This document shows, piece by piece, positions 1 through 6,312 of a stretch of DNA of 64,000 bases. This DNA comes from Chromohalobacter sp. 11-W (GTDB lineage Bacteria; Pseudomonadota; Gammaproteobacteria; Pseudomonadales; Halomonadaceae): the NCBI RefSeq assembly GCF_029889905.1, contig NZ_JARANZ010000006.1:124001-188000 (forward strand). Direction: 5' to 3'. A program made the translations under genes and the position numbers. Numbering within the stretch: the stretch's first letter is position 1; the number at the start of each line of letters is the position of its first letter. Under the pieces are notes generated by a model. It searched no databases, was not told where the DNA came from, and saw nothing but the letters and a program-made list of their open reading frames with translations.

Positions 1-824
1 ATACTTCCAAATGATCCGTTTGGCATTGTGTCTCTAGAAAAATTCCGCAATGTTTCCGCATTAGCAAAATCCTCTCTTGATCGCTGCAAATGATTCTTAT
101 ATACCTTGAATTTATTAGCCTGGCAGACCTCAGTAATTTCTTCTTCGGAATGGCTATCATATGCCGCAAGTAGCTTTCTTACGTAAGTTATTTCATTCTC
201 GCTCACGTCTTTCGATATCTCTGGGGTAATGGGCCTTTCTGGCAATTGGACTCCAAATCTCACGACGTGAAACTGGGTTTTGCTATGTTCCATAATTATT
301 TTTATAGTGGCAATTTTATCAAAAGCACTAAAGTCAAGATTTTGGATATACGACTTTAACTCATCTGTCAACTCAATTTCACCAATATCTGTTATGTTTT
401 TCCTGCAGTAGTTATCCCAATTCTCAAAAAACTGCTTCTTCAATTTATCAGGCTTTTTTAATAAATTGGCAAGTTTTGTACCGATCCCCAATGGCGCAAT
501 AAAATAGTATTTCCTCGGGAAAGGATATTCTTCCATAAAAGAGTAGTAGCAGATTTTCGCAATCTCATTCCAAATTTTTGCGGGAGACAATGGGGCAGCG
601 TAATGCTTGCATTGATAGTTATCCCAAATATAAGTATTGCTTCCAACAGGGTTGTCTACATAGCCTACTACATCCCTACCTTGGTCTCCGGCTCCACCAA
701 GTCTTTCAAAGTCATAATAGCTAGATGACTTGTAACTCATCCACTCTTCAATAAATTCTTCCCAGTCATCAGGAGACATAGTGGATATCTGATTTTGTAC
801 AGTGATATGTTTTCCCAAACTCAA
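1..824 (-). CDS. ABC-three-component (ABC-3C) system effector, N-terminal part (3' end off window)
   Basis: The reverse strand is open from the left edge to a TTG at 822-824; about 274 residues are visible. TTG is preferred because AGGAAGG lies 9 bases upstream and residues 7-16 (ITVQNQISTM) read as part of the domain; an ATG at 777-779 is the alternative. Residues 40-51 (E-RLGGAGDQGRD) and 71-75 (QCKHY) form a D...QxK pattern of an Mrr-like restriction-endonuclease fold. Residues about 105-145 hold a conserved-looking block (YFIAPLGIG, then WDNYC). From ~214 (YVRKLLAAY, then RDTMPNGSFG) it resembles the C-terminal region shared by ABC-3C effectors. In that family the effector works with a middle component and an SMC-like ABC ATPase in phage defence; both would lie to the left, outside the window. 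The gene is far richer in A+T than the chromosome, which indicates transfer. Family assignment is from memory of motif patterns. Confidence 0.7.
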   Translation of the reverse strand, partial: MSLGKHITVQNQISTMSPDDWEEFIEEWMSYKSSSYYDFERLGGAGDQGRDVVGYVDNPVGSNTYIWDNYQCKHYAAPLSPAKIWNEIAKICYYSFMEEYPFPRKYYFIAPLGIGTKLANLLKKPDKLKKQFFENWDNYCRKNITDIGEIELTDELKSYIQNLDFSAFDKIATIKIIMEHSKTQFHVVRFGVQLPERPITPEISKDVSENEITYVRKLLAAYDSHSEEEITEVCQANKFKVYKNHLQRSREDFANAETLRNFSRDTMPNGSFGS

Positions 825-840
825 AACTACACCCCTTCCT

Positions 841-846
841 ATTATA
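841..846 (-). promoter_or_regulatory. Candidate -10 hexamer upstream of the ABC-3C effector gene
   Basis: The minus strand reads TATAAT here, a perfect sigma-70 -10, in an A+T-rich leader. No convincing -35 is seen 16-18 bases upstream. Transcription from it would start within or just after the AGGAAGG ribosome site of the TTG start, so either this is not the promoter or translation begins at the ATG at 777-779. Confidence 0.25.
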
Positions 847-913
847 CTTTTCTGTCTTGCTTCTTAATTGTTATCAGAATAAAGATGAACAATGCTTCGC
901 AAGGTGTTTACGG

Positions 914-999
914 CACATAACGCCGCCAACACGCGCAGCTTTGTAGTGAAGGCGCAGCCCCAACGGAAAAGCTGTCGCCGTGCTTGGCTTGGTTATGTG
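914..999 (-). other. Integron attC recombination site (distal to DUF1989 cassette)
   Basis: The ends form an inverted repeat: CACATAAC at 914-921 and GTTATGTG at 992-999. Inside it CCAA, CACG and CAGCTTT (924-941) pair with the complement of AAAGCTG, CGTG and CTTGG (969-988), leaving an unpaired G on one arm, as in the extrahelical bases that orient attC. The loop contains GAAGGCGCA, also present in the attC at 1694-1778. It lies just after the stop codon of the gene at 1045-1665, as expected for a gene cassette. The core GTTATGT fits GTTRRRY at 6 of 7 positions. Confidence 0.75.
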
Positions 1000-1044
1000 T
1001 AGGGAACCCCATCAGCACCTCACCTTCCGCGACTCTGCAACAAG

Positions 1045-1665
1045 TCATTGGTGCTCTACGACGATACCTGTACAGCACCCACCGTTTGTTGGGTGATAGT
1101 CCACGGAACAGGCCGTGATCACGACAAATAAATCAGCATCGGCTCGCAGCAGCACGTTTCCACCGGGGGGATTGTCTGATGCAATCACTTCAAGCCGACC
1201 GTCGGGTTGCGGCTCGGATCGCTGGAACAGATTGACCGGGTCAGGAACAATCGGAAGGTAAATACCAGCTTTGGACAGGATACCCAGGAGGTTATCTCGA
1301 CAGTTCGGGTGGCCCCGCAAACCAGCACGCTCATAAAGCCCACGGTTGCATGCAGGAAAAAGCATATCGTGGGGACAGAGTGAGTTGTCTTCGATGAGCG
1401 TCAAGACCTGGTTAGCCTGTTCGCTGTAAAAGCTCTTGCCAGGAATAGGAAACATTCGCTCTGTAATGTCCCGTGTTTGCGAGGTGCTAAGCCAATCGAC
1501 TCCATCACTGTTCACGACGAACGACCACAAGTCAGCAACCTGTTGGCCCTCAGGGTCAATCACACGCAAGCATTCGCCCTTCTGCACTCGGAAGCCTCGC
1601 CCCGATTGTGGCGGTATCTCGGTGCGGTATTGCTGGTGCCTCTCAACTTCAAAATCATCTTCCAT
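1045..1665 (-). CDS. DUF1989 / urea-carboxylase-associated family protein (integron cassette gene)
   Basis: The product is 206 residues, the usual size for this family. Residues 17-47 (PPQSGRGFRVQKGECLRVID, then GQQVADL) match the family signature, followed by TSQTRD, a block with NSLCPHDMLF and HPNCRDNL, and the C-terminal DADLFVVITACSVDYHPTN. Family members are linked to urea carboxylase and aminomethyl-related metabolism; the biochemical role here is unknown. The start ATG has GGAG 8 bases upstream. The gene sits alone between two attC sites (914-999 and 1694-1778) and points away from the integrase remnant, so it is a complete gene cassette. Base composition lies between the AT-rich left edge and the chromosome. 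No promoter of its own is obvious. Confidence 0.8.
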   Translation of the reverse strand: MEDDFEVERHQQYRTEIPPQSGRGFRVQKGECLRVIDPEGQQVADLWSFVVNSDGVDWLSTSQTRDITERMFPIPGKSFYSEQANQVLTLIEDNSLCPHDMLFPACNRGLYERAGLRGHPNCRDNLLGILSKAGIYLPIVPDPVNLFQRSEPQPDGRLEVIASDNPPGGNVLLRADADLFVVITACSVDYHPTNGGCCTGIVVEHQ

Positions 1666-1693
1666 CTACATTCTCCAAGATGGAGTCCTTGAA

Positions 1694-1778
1694 CACATAA
1701 CGCTTGCAGCATGCGCGCCCTTGGAATGGAGCCGAAGGCGCAATGGAAAGGGCGTCGCCATGCCTGCACTTGTTATAG
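1694..1778 (-). other. Integron attC recombination site (distal to ABM cassette)
   Basis: Ends are ATAAC at 1697-1701 and GTTAT at 1772-1776. The arms pair through TGCAG, CATG and GCGCCCTT (1705-1722) with the complement of AAGGGCG, CATG and CTGCA (1756-1769); the right arm carries one extra G between TGCAG and CATG, at the same place as the unpaired G in the attC at 914-999. The two sites also share GAAGGCGCA and GTCGCC. The stop codon of the ABM gene lies inside the GTTATAG box, a common arrangement in cassettes. Confidence 0.78.
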
Positions 1779-2066
1779 CTTTTTCATCAATGTGACTTCA
1801 GTTGGCTCTGCTAGCCAGTGTTCGAATTTTTGCGCAATCAACTTTGTATGCTCTTCCTGGTGGTGGTTATCTAGGGCAGCTTCTGTCTCCCATTCTTCAT
1901 ATAGACAAATGTAACGACCACAATCTGATACATACAGCTCAAATTGAATACAGTCGGCCTCGTTTCTTGTAGCTTCTAACATTCCCAGCAATTCATTTTA
2001 TGCCGACTCAAAGAACTCTGCTTTCGGGGTGATCCTTGCAAAAACGAAAGTGTTTTTAATTGACAT
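1773..2066 (-). pseudogene. ABM-domain (putative quinol monooxygenase) cassette gene broken by an in-frame TAA
   Basis: Reading from ATG at 2064-2066 (GAGGG ribosome site 5-6 bases upstream) gives 22 codons, MSIKNTFVFARITPKAEFFE and so on, then TAA at 1998-2000, then an uninterrupted continuation NELLGMLEATRNEADCIQFE through CLYEEWETEAALDNH to the stop at 1773-1775. Joined, it is 97 residues, normal for an antibiotic-biosynthesis-monooxygenase (ABM) protein, and the frame is unchanged, so a single nonsense change (for example AAA to TAA) is the simplest explanation. A shorter product from an internal ATG would lack the first beta strand. It occupies the cassette nearest the integrase remnant. 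Confidence 0.75.
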
Positions 2067-2094
2067 GAAACCCTCTACTACTGACTAATTTTAG

Positions 2095-2145
2095 CTATAA
2101 CAGGTATTAGATAGCGCGCTCGTTTTGTCACTTGAACGAGCGCGC
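2095..2145. other. Probable attI-side cassette boundary with 11-bp hairpin
   Basis: The minus strand carries GTTATAG at 2095-2101, the same core that ends the ABM-cassette attC at 1772-1778, so this is the expected first-cassette junction. Next to it 2114-2124 (GCGCGCTCGTT) and 2135-2145 form a perfect 11-bp inverted repeat with a 10-base loop. Whether this is attI, an attC remnant or a transcription signal cannot be told from the sequence. No LexA box was seen. Confidence 0.4.
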
Positions 2146-2524
2146 GCGTTCAAGAAATCTTATCAAGCCCGCCTTTTCGCACCTGACCCATTGATTCCAC
2201 ATTGTGCTAAGCATAATTCGACACGTTATGCAGGATTCGTGTGCTGGCAAGCTTCATTGGGGTTGAGAATAAAACGCTCCAGCCCTCACACCGTGAAGAC
2301 CTACTGCTACTGGATACGTTATTTCATTCGCTTCAATGGCTTACGTCATCCCGCCAGCATGGGTGGTCCCGAAGTGAAAGCTTTTCTGGAGCATCTTGCG
2401 GTACAGCGCCATGTGGCCGCGGCCACGCAGAATCAGCCCTGATGCTCTTGTTTTCTATATCGGCATGTACTGGGAAAAGTTTTATCGGAGTGCGGGGTAT
2501 ATTGGGATGAGGATAGGATTTTAG
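2125..2524 (+). pseudogene. intI: Integron integrase remnant (IntI), frameshifted and truncated
   Basis: From about 2278 the frame reads SPHTVKTYCYWIRYFIRFNG, RHPASMGG, EVKAFLEHLAVQRHVAAATQ, NQ, then stops at 2440-2442. This is the N-terminal SAM-like (core-binding) domain of integron integrases; intact relatives continue with ALNALVF. That continuation is present in the +1 frame from 2444 (ALVFYIGMYWEKF) and ends at TAG 2522-2524, so two single-base losses near 2436-2443 explain the break. The catalytic tyrosine-recombinase domain (R-H-R-Y) and the integron-specific insertion are absent. The TTG at 2125 is only the edge of the open frame; the real start probably lay nearer 2200. The gene faces away from the cassette array, the normal integron layout. 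Cassettes here can no longer be moved by this copy. Confidence 0.72.
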
Positions 2525-2709
2525 CCACGCTACCGCCCCTACCTGTGCATGCGGCGATGAGCGGCTGTCATCCATGCGGTAGTCCCAGCGTAATGGTTTA
2601 TCACCGGCCTTCTTAAGTAGCCTTTGCTGTACCGTAACCAGCCGTTACAGGGAGAGCAATGCCCACGAAAGGATAAAGCGCAAAGCATTTCAAGCTGGGG
2701 GTACTGGAG
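2525..2709. other. Intergenic, no gene seen
   Basis: This stretch follows the integrase remnant and precedes the stop of the TetR gene. No continuation of the integrase catalytic domain, no inverted repeats of an insertion sequence and no convincing small gene are visible. The right-hand border of the integron must lie in or near it. Confidence 0.5.
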
Positions 2710-3357
2710 CTACTGGCTGACGTCGCCGAGCATGCTGTCCAGTTCGTCCTGGTCTACGCCGAGCATCTGCAGGATGTTGCGCTGGGCGGCTTCGAGGATG
2801 TGCTGGCGTTCTTGCTCGCCGGGCAGGCTCTTGGCGAGGGCCACGGCGCCCACCAGGGAGGCAAGAATGACGCGGGACTTGTCGGCGATGACGTCGCGGT
2901 CAGGTTCGAAGGGCAGTTTCTTGAGGCGGCTCAGGGCGATGAGGCGGGTTTCCAGCATCTTCTTCATGCGCAGGTAGGAGGCTTCGAAGAGCGTGCGGAT
3001 CTCGGCGTTCTCGTTGCCGATCTCGTTGAACAGCACGGTCTCCGGCCCGGGTTGGTGCTTGCGTTCCAGTTCCTGGAGATTCCAGCAGTTGGAGACCAGT
3101 TCCGTGAGGTGCTTCACCGAAAGCGGCCCCTTGACCAGCCTGGCCGCGCGGCTGCTTTCCAGGGTGTCTCGCACCGAGGCGTGGTACAGCGCTTCCTTGG
3201 AGGCGAAGTGGGCATAGAAGGCGCCGTGGGTCATCTTGGCCAGTTTCATGATCTGGCCGATGGAGACCTTCTCGAACCCTTGGCGGCTGAACAGTTCGAC
3301 GGCCGATTTAAGGATTCGCTCGCGCGATCTGGCCTTGCGATTCGTCGAGTCGGACAT
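2710..3357 (-). CDS. TetR/AcrR family transcriptional regulator
   Basis: The 215-residue protein has an N-terminal TetR helix-turn-helix at about 11-57 (RERILKSAVELFSRQGFEKV, then IGQIMKLAKMTHGAFYAHFA), the FYAHF segment being the recognition helix. The remaining ~150 residues form an all-helical ligand and dimer domain, LysR-unrelated, of the kind often sensing hydrophobic ligands. It is divergent from the ketoacyl synthase at 3471 with 113 bases between, holding a palindrome (3411-3425) that is the likely operator for both genes. Fatty-acid-linked regulation is inferred only from the neighbour. Confidence 0.85.
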   Translation of the reverse strand: MSDSTNRKARSRERILKSAVELFSRQGFEKVSIGQIMKLAKMTHGAFYAHFASKEALYHASVRDTLESSRAARLVKGPLSVKHLTELVSNCWNLQELERKHQPGPETVLFNEIGNENAEIRTLFEASYLRMKKMLETRLIALSRLKKLPFEPDRDVIADKSRVILASLVGAVALAKSLPGEQERQHILEAAQRNILQMLGVDQDELDSMLGDVSQ

Positions 3358-3410
3358 GGCGACCTCACGCTGCTGCTCAGAATAGGTGCTGAATACACAC
3401 TGAATATTAT

Positions 3411-3425
3411 CTTGATCATATCAAG
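3411..3425. promoter_or_regulatory. Palindromic operator candidate between tetR-type gene and ketoacyl synthase gene
   Basis: CTTGAT-CAT-ATCAAG is a perfect 6-bp inverted repeat around a 3-base centre, next to an A+T-rich segment (GAATATTAT) that could be a -10. The position between divergent regulator and target is typical for a TetR-family operator. Confidence 0.45.
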
Positions 3426-3470
3426 CCCGGTGCTAGCGTGGCGTAAATTCCAACAGTTCAGGACACTCGC

Positions 3471-4736
3471 ATGTCATCACCGCTCGTTATCACCGGCATG
3501 GGCATGGTCAGCCCCCTCGGTTGCGGCGTCAATGCCAGTTGGGAGCGCCTTCTGGCGGGCCGCTCCGGCGTTTCCTCGATCACGCGCTTCGAGACCGGCG
3601 AGCTGCCGATCAAGGTCGCGGGTTCGGTTCCCGGCATGGAGAGCGACCCAGAGGCGGGCTTCGACCCCGACCGCGTCGCCGATGCCAAGGAACGACGCAA
3701 GATGGAGCTGTTCAGCCTTTATGCCATGGCCGCCGCCGATGAGGCGCTGACCCAGGCGAACTGGTTCCCATCGAGCGATGAGGATCGGCTGGCCACCGCC
3801 ACTATCGTGGGCTCCGGCATCGGAGGCTTCCCGACCATCACCCAGGCGCAGGATACGCTAACGACGCGCGGCTACCGCCGACTCTCGCCGTTCACCGTGC
3901 CGGCCTTTTTGGCCAACCTGGCGGCGGGCAATGTGTCGATTCGCTATGGCTTGCGCGGGCCGTTGGGCTGCCCGGTCACGGCCTGCGCGGCGGGCGTGCA
4001 GGCCATCGGCGATGGCATGCGCATGATCCGCAGCGGCGAGGCCGAGGTGGCCCTGGTGGGTGGCGCCGAGGCCTGTATCGACCCGCTCTCATTGGCCAGC
4101 TTCCATGCCATGAAGGCGCTCTCCACCGAGCAGGAGGCGCCTGCCAAGGCGTCGAGGCCTTTCGATCAAGCCCGCAACGGCTTCGTCATGGGCGAAGGCG
4201 CGGGGCTCCTGGTGATCGAGACCCTGGCCCATGCCGAGGCGCGCGGGGCAACGCCACTGGCCTTTCTCAGCGGCTATGGCACCAGCGCGGACGCCCACCA
4301 CATCACCGCCGGGCCGGAAGATGGCGCCGGGGCCGCGGCGGCCATTCGGGCCGCGCTACGTATGGCGGGGCTCGCCCCCGATGCCATCGATCACATCAAC
4401 GCCCACGCCACCTCGACGCCGGTCGGCGACCGGGCGGAGATCGCCTCCTTGCGCAATGCGTTCGGCGACGCGTTGCCCGGCATCCCGATCTCCGCCACCA
4501 AATCGGCTACCGGCCACCTGCTCGGTGCCGCCGGCGGCGTTGAGAGCATCTTCTCGGCCCTGGCGGCCATCCAGGATCGCCTGCCCCCGACCCTGAATCT
4601 GGAGCACGCCGATGAAGATCTAAGCGACTTGGACTTCGTCGCGGGCGAGGCACGCGAACACCGTAGCCAGCACGTACTGTGCAACGGGTTCGGCTTCGGT
4701 GGGGTTAATGCCGCGCTGATCGTCAGCAAGGTGTAG
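3471..4736 (+). CDS. Beta-ketoacyl-ACP synthase II-like (FabF-type) condensing enzyme
   Basis: The 421-residue protein has the KAS II layout. The nucleophile is Cys172 in VTACAAG, with the catalytic histidines His312 (NAHATSTPVGD) and His349 (KSATGHLLGAAGG) and the C-terminal GFGFGG loop. It would condense acyl-ACP (or acyl-CoA) with malonyl-ACP in the cytoplasm. It is not beside acpP or fabD/fabG, so it is likely an accessory paralogue rather than the housekeeping FabF. The residues around 50-75 (GSVPGMESDPEAGFDPDRVA) are the usual variable insertion. Expression is probably controlled by the divergent TetR regulator. It is monocistronic; a hairpin lies 35 bases after its stop. Confidence 0.85.
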   Translation: MSSPLVITGMGMVSPLGCGVNASWERLLAGRSGVSSITRFETGELPIKVAGSVPGMESDPEAGFDPDRVADAKERRKMELFSLYAMAAADEALTQANWFPSSDEDRLATATIVGSGIGGFPTITQAQDTLTTRGYRRLSPFTVPAFLANLAAGNVSIRYGLRGPLGCPVTACAAGVQAIGDGMRMIRSGEAEVALVGGAEACIDPLSLASFHAMKALSTEQEAPAKASRPFDQARNGFVMGEGAGLLVIETLAHAEARGATPLAFLSGYGTSADAHHITAGPEDGAGAAAAIRAALRMAGLAPDAIDHINAHATSTPVGDRAEIASLRNAFGDALPGIPISATKSATGHLLGAAGGVESIFSALAAIQDRLPPTLNLEHADEDLSDLDFVAGEAREHRSQHVLCNGFGFGGVNAALIVSKV

Positions 4737-4770
4737 GCGCTGTCTGAAAAGTACTGTGCTCCGACAAGCC

Positions 4771-4801
4771 GCCACCACCGCTTCGGCGCAGCGGTGGTGG
4801 C
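4771..4801 (+). terminator. Hairpin downstream of ketoacyl synthase gene
   Basis: GCCACCACCGC at 4771-4781 is exactly complementary to GCGGTGGTGGC at 4791-4801, loop of 9. No U-tract follows, so it is either a weak intrinsic terminator or an end-protecting hairpin; it lies between convergent genes. Confidence 0.5.
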
Positions 4802-4875
4802 TAAGAAACGCTCGCTGAGACGGTGAGGCGAGCGGCAGGACACGTTGCCGCGACGCCCAGGCTGTGTCTCCTGCC

Positions 4876-5487
4876 TTACCGTTTCGCGCTGGCCAGGGCG
4901 GCCCCGAAGCACATGAAGGTCGCGCCACCGATGCGGTTGACGACGCGTGCTCCCGTTGGCGAGCCGAACCATCCCTTCGCCTGTTGCCCAAAGAACGCAT
5001 ACAGGCAGTGAATCACCATGACCAGCGTACTGTAGGTCAGCACCAACAGCGTGAACTGTGCGGTGAAGTTACCTTGTGGGCTGATGAACTGAGGAAAGAC
5101 CGAGAGAAAGAAAAACACGGCCTTGGGATTCGTCAGTTGTATCGTCAGCCCTTCGAGAAAGCGGCGGCGAAAGCCTAGCGATTGCGTGGGCCGTTCAGCG
5201 AACGTAAGCGACGGCGAGCGCCAAAGACGAATCCCCAGATAGAACAGATAGGCGGCGCCGAGGAACTTCATCGCCGTAAAGGCAACCGCCGAGGTCGCCA
5301 ATATCACACCGACACTCGAGGCGGAAATGCCCGCTACGAGCAGTGTGCCAAAGGCAATACCGACTATTCCGCCAAGACTCCCCATGAAGCCAAACCGCAA
5401 CGAATTGCTCAGGGTCATCACGACGCCCGGCCCCGGGCTGAGCACTGTCAGCGTTGCCATTATCAGAAAAAGCCAATACAGGTCCAT
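4876..5487 (-). CDS. LysE/RhtB family amino-acid exporter
   Basis: With the ATG at 5485-5487 (GAGG upstream in GAGGATCTGAG) the product is 203 residues and begins MDLYWLFLIMATLTVLSPGP, the canonical first membrane segment and SPGPG signature of the RhtB family. Five to six hydrophobic segments follow, with the LTNPKAVFFF motif at mid-protein. The open frame extends 25 codons further upstream, but those residues are hydrophilic and unlike the family. RhtB-type proteins export homoserine, threonine or related amino acids across the inner membrane; the substrate here is not predictable. It is convergent with the ketoacyl synthase gene. Confidence 0.85.
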   Translation of the reverse strand: MDLYWLFLIMATLTVLSPGPGVVMTLSNSLRFGFMGSLGGIVGIAFGTLLVAGISASSVGVILATSAVAFTAMKFLGAAYLFYLGIRLWRSPSLTFAERPTQSLGFRRRFLEGLTIQLTNPKAVFFFLSVFPQFISPQGNFTAQFTLLVLTYSTLVMVIHCLYAFFGQQAKGWFGSPTGARVVNRIGGATFMCFGAALASAKR

Positions 5488-5638
5488 CTCAGATCCTCGC
5501 CAGATATCGCTCTCGCAATACTTCGCCAGTCGGAGAGGGTTGGACGCCCACGTAGAGCGCAATTGGCGTCCCGTTGACCGCCTTGTTAGGGCCCTTGAAT
5601 CGGGCTAGCATAATCGTATTGCCACTCGCGGAGGCACC

Positions 5639-5875
5639 ATGAATACGGAAACATTAGACCACCTACGCTCCCAGATTTCGACGCTCTCCGAGTCGGAACG
5701 TGCAGCGCTGGCTCGCGAGCTGATAATGAGTCTGGACGGTCCCCGTGACGACTCTGTCGAGCAAGCCTGGAACGATGAAATCGTTCACCGTGTTTCCAAG
5801 GTCAAAAGCGGAAAAACGACACTTATCGACCGTGAAGAATTCCGATCGAAGATGCGGGCGAGATTAGGCCAGTAA
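5639..5875 (+). CDS. Addiction-module antitoxin (PF09720-type)
   Basis: The 78-residue protein matches the small helical 'putative addiction module component' family: an N-terminal helix with LRSQISTLSESERAALAREL, then DSVEQAWNDEIVHRV and a basic C-terminal tail (EEFRSKMRARLGQ). It should bind and neutralise the toxin encoded two bases downstream and repress the operon. GCGGAGG lies 7 bases before the ATG. A weak TTGAAT near 5596 could be the -35. The region 5488-5638 upstream also holds a GGACGCC/GGCGTCC inverted repeat (5542-5571) of unknown role. Confidence 0.85.
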   Translation: MNTETLDHLRSQISTLSESERAALARELIMSLDGPRDDSVEQAWNDEIVHRVSKVKSGKTTLIDREEFRSKMRARLGQ

Positions 5876-5877
5876 TA

Positions 5878-6192
5878 GTGAGAACGGTACGGATACTGGA
5901 AGATGCTTCGCAGGAAGCGATAGAGGCTGCAGCATGGTACGAATATGAGCAGCCTGGACTCGGAACCGAGTTTTTTGCTGCCCTTGACGCCGCAATCGAC
6001 GTTATTGAAGAAAACCTCATCCCCCTATCACCTCTCCCCGAAGAAGCCGGCAATATCGGTGCAAAACGACTAATCCTGAAACGCTTCCCGTATGACATAG
6101 TTGTGATTGAGCTGGCGGAAGAAACAGTCGTAATCGCCGTCGCCCACCACTCTCGCAAGCCTGGCTATTGGTTGGAACGAGATAAGCTCTAA
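5878..6192 (+). CDS. RelE/ParE family toxin
   Basis: It starts with GTG two bases after the antitoxin stop, so it is translationally linked to it. The 104-residue product has the ParE-like layout: N-terminal helix EAIEAAAWYEYEQPGLGTEF, a second helix with FAALDAAIDVIEE, then beta strands KRLILKRFPYDIVVIELAEE and a C-terminal VVIAVAHHSRKPGYW, the family's usual ending. ParE-type members poison gyrase and RelE-type members cleave ribosome-bound mRNA; the catalytic class cannot be decided. Together with the upstream gene it forms a complete, apparently intact type II toxin-antitoxin module about 3 kb from the integron remnant. Confidence 0.87.
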   Translation: MRTVRILEDASQEAIEAAAWYEYEQPGLGTEFFAALDAAIDVIEENLIPLSPLPEEAGNIGAKRLILKRFPYDIVVIELAEETVVIAVAHHSRKPGYWLERDKL

Positions 6193-6227
6193 CCTGATAA
6201 CCTGACTTCCCAACACGGCGCGCCCAC

Positions 6228-6254
6228 AAAAATGCCGCTTCCTAGGAAGCGGCA
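6228..6254 (-). terminator. Rho-independent terminator of the aldehyde dehydrogenase gene
   Basis: A 22-base perfect palindrome (TGCCGCTTCCT at 6233-6243 and its complement) is followed on the minus strand by five U (A-run at 6228-6232). It lies about 60 bases past the dehydrogenase stop and also separates it from the convergent toxin gene. Confidence 0.8.
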
Positions 6255-6312
6255 AAGCATAAGTCGGACGCGACTCAGTTTCGTGGATGGCGGTTACTGA
6301 CTACAGGCTCTC

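Noticed and set aside
2095-2124. LexA (SOS) box upstream of the integrase remnant
   Set aside because: CTG and CAG words occur but not in the CTGT-N8-ACAG spacing, so no SOS control can be claimed.
2800-3750. Long plus-strand open frame over the TetR gene and its promoter
   Set aside because: It is the antisense shadow of the TetR coding region in high-GC sequence, with low-complexity composition and no ribosome site.
4391-5000. Minus-strand frames overlapping the end of the ketoacyl synthase gene
   Set aside because: They are antisense shadows of the fabF-like gene; the real minus-strand gene is the LysE exporter starting at 5487.
5488-5638. GTTAGGG near 5586 as a possible third attC end
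   Set aside because: No complementary RYYYAAC box or paired arms are found upstream within 150 bases; the only inverted repeat (5542-5571) has the wrong layout.
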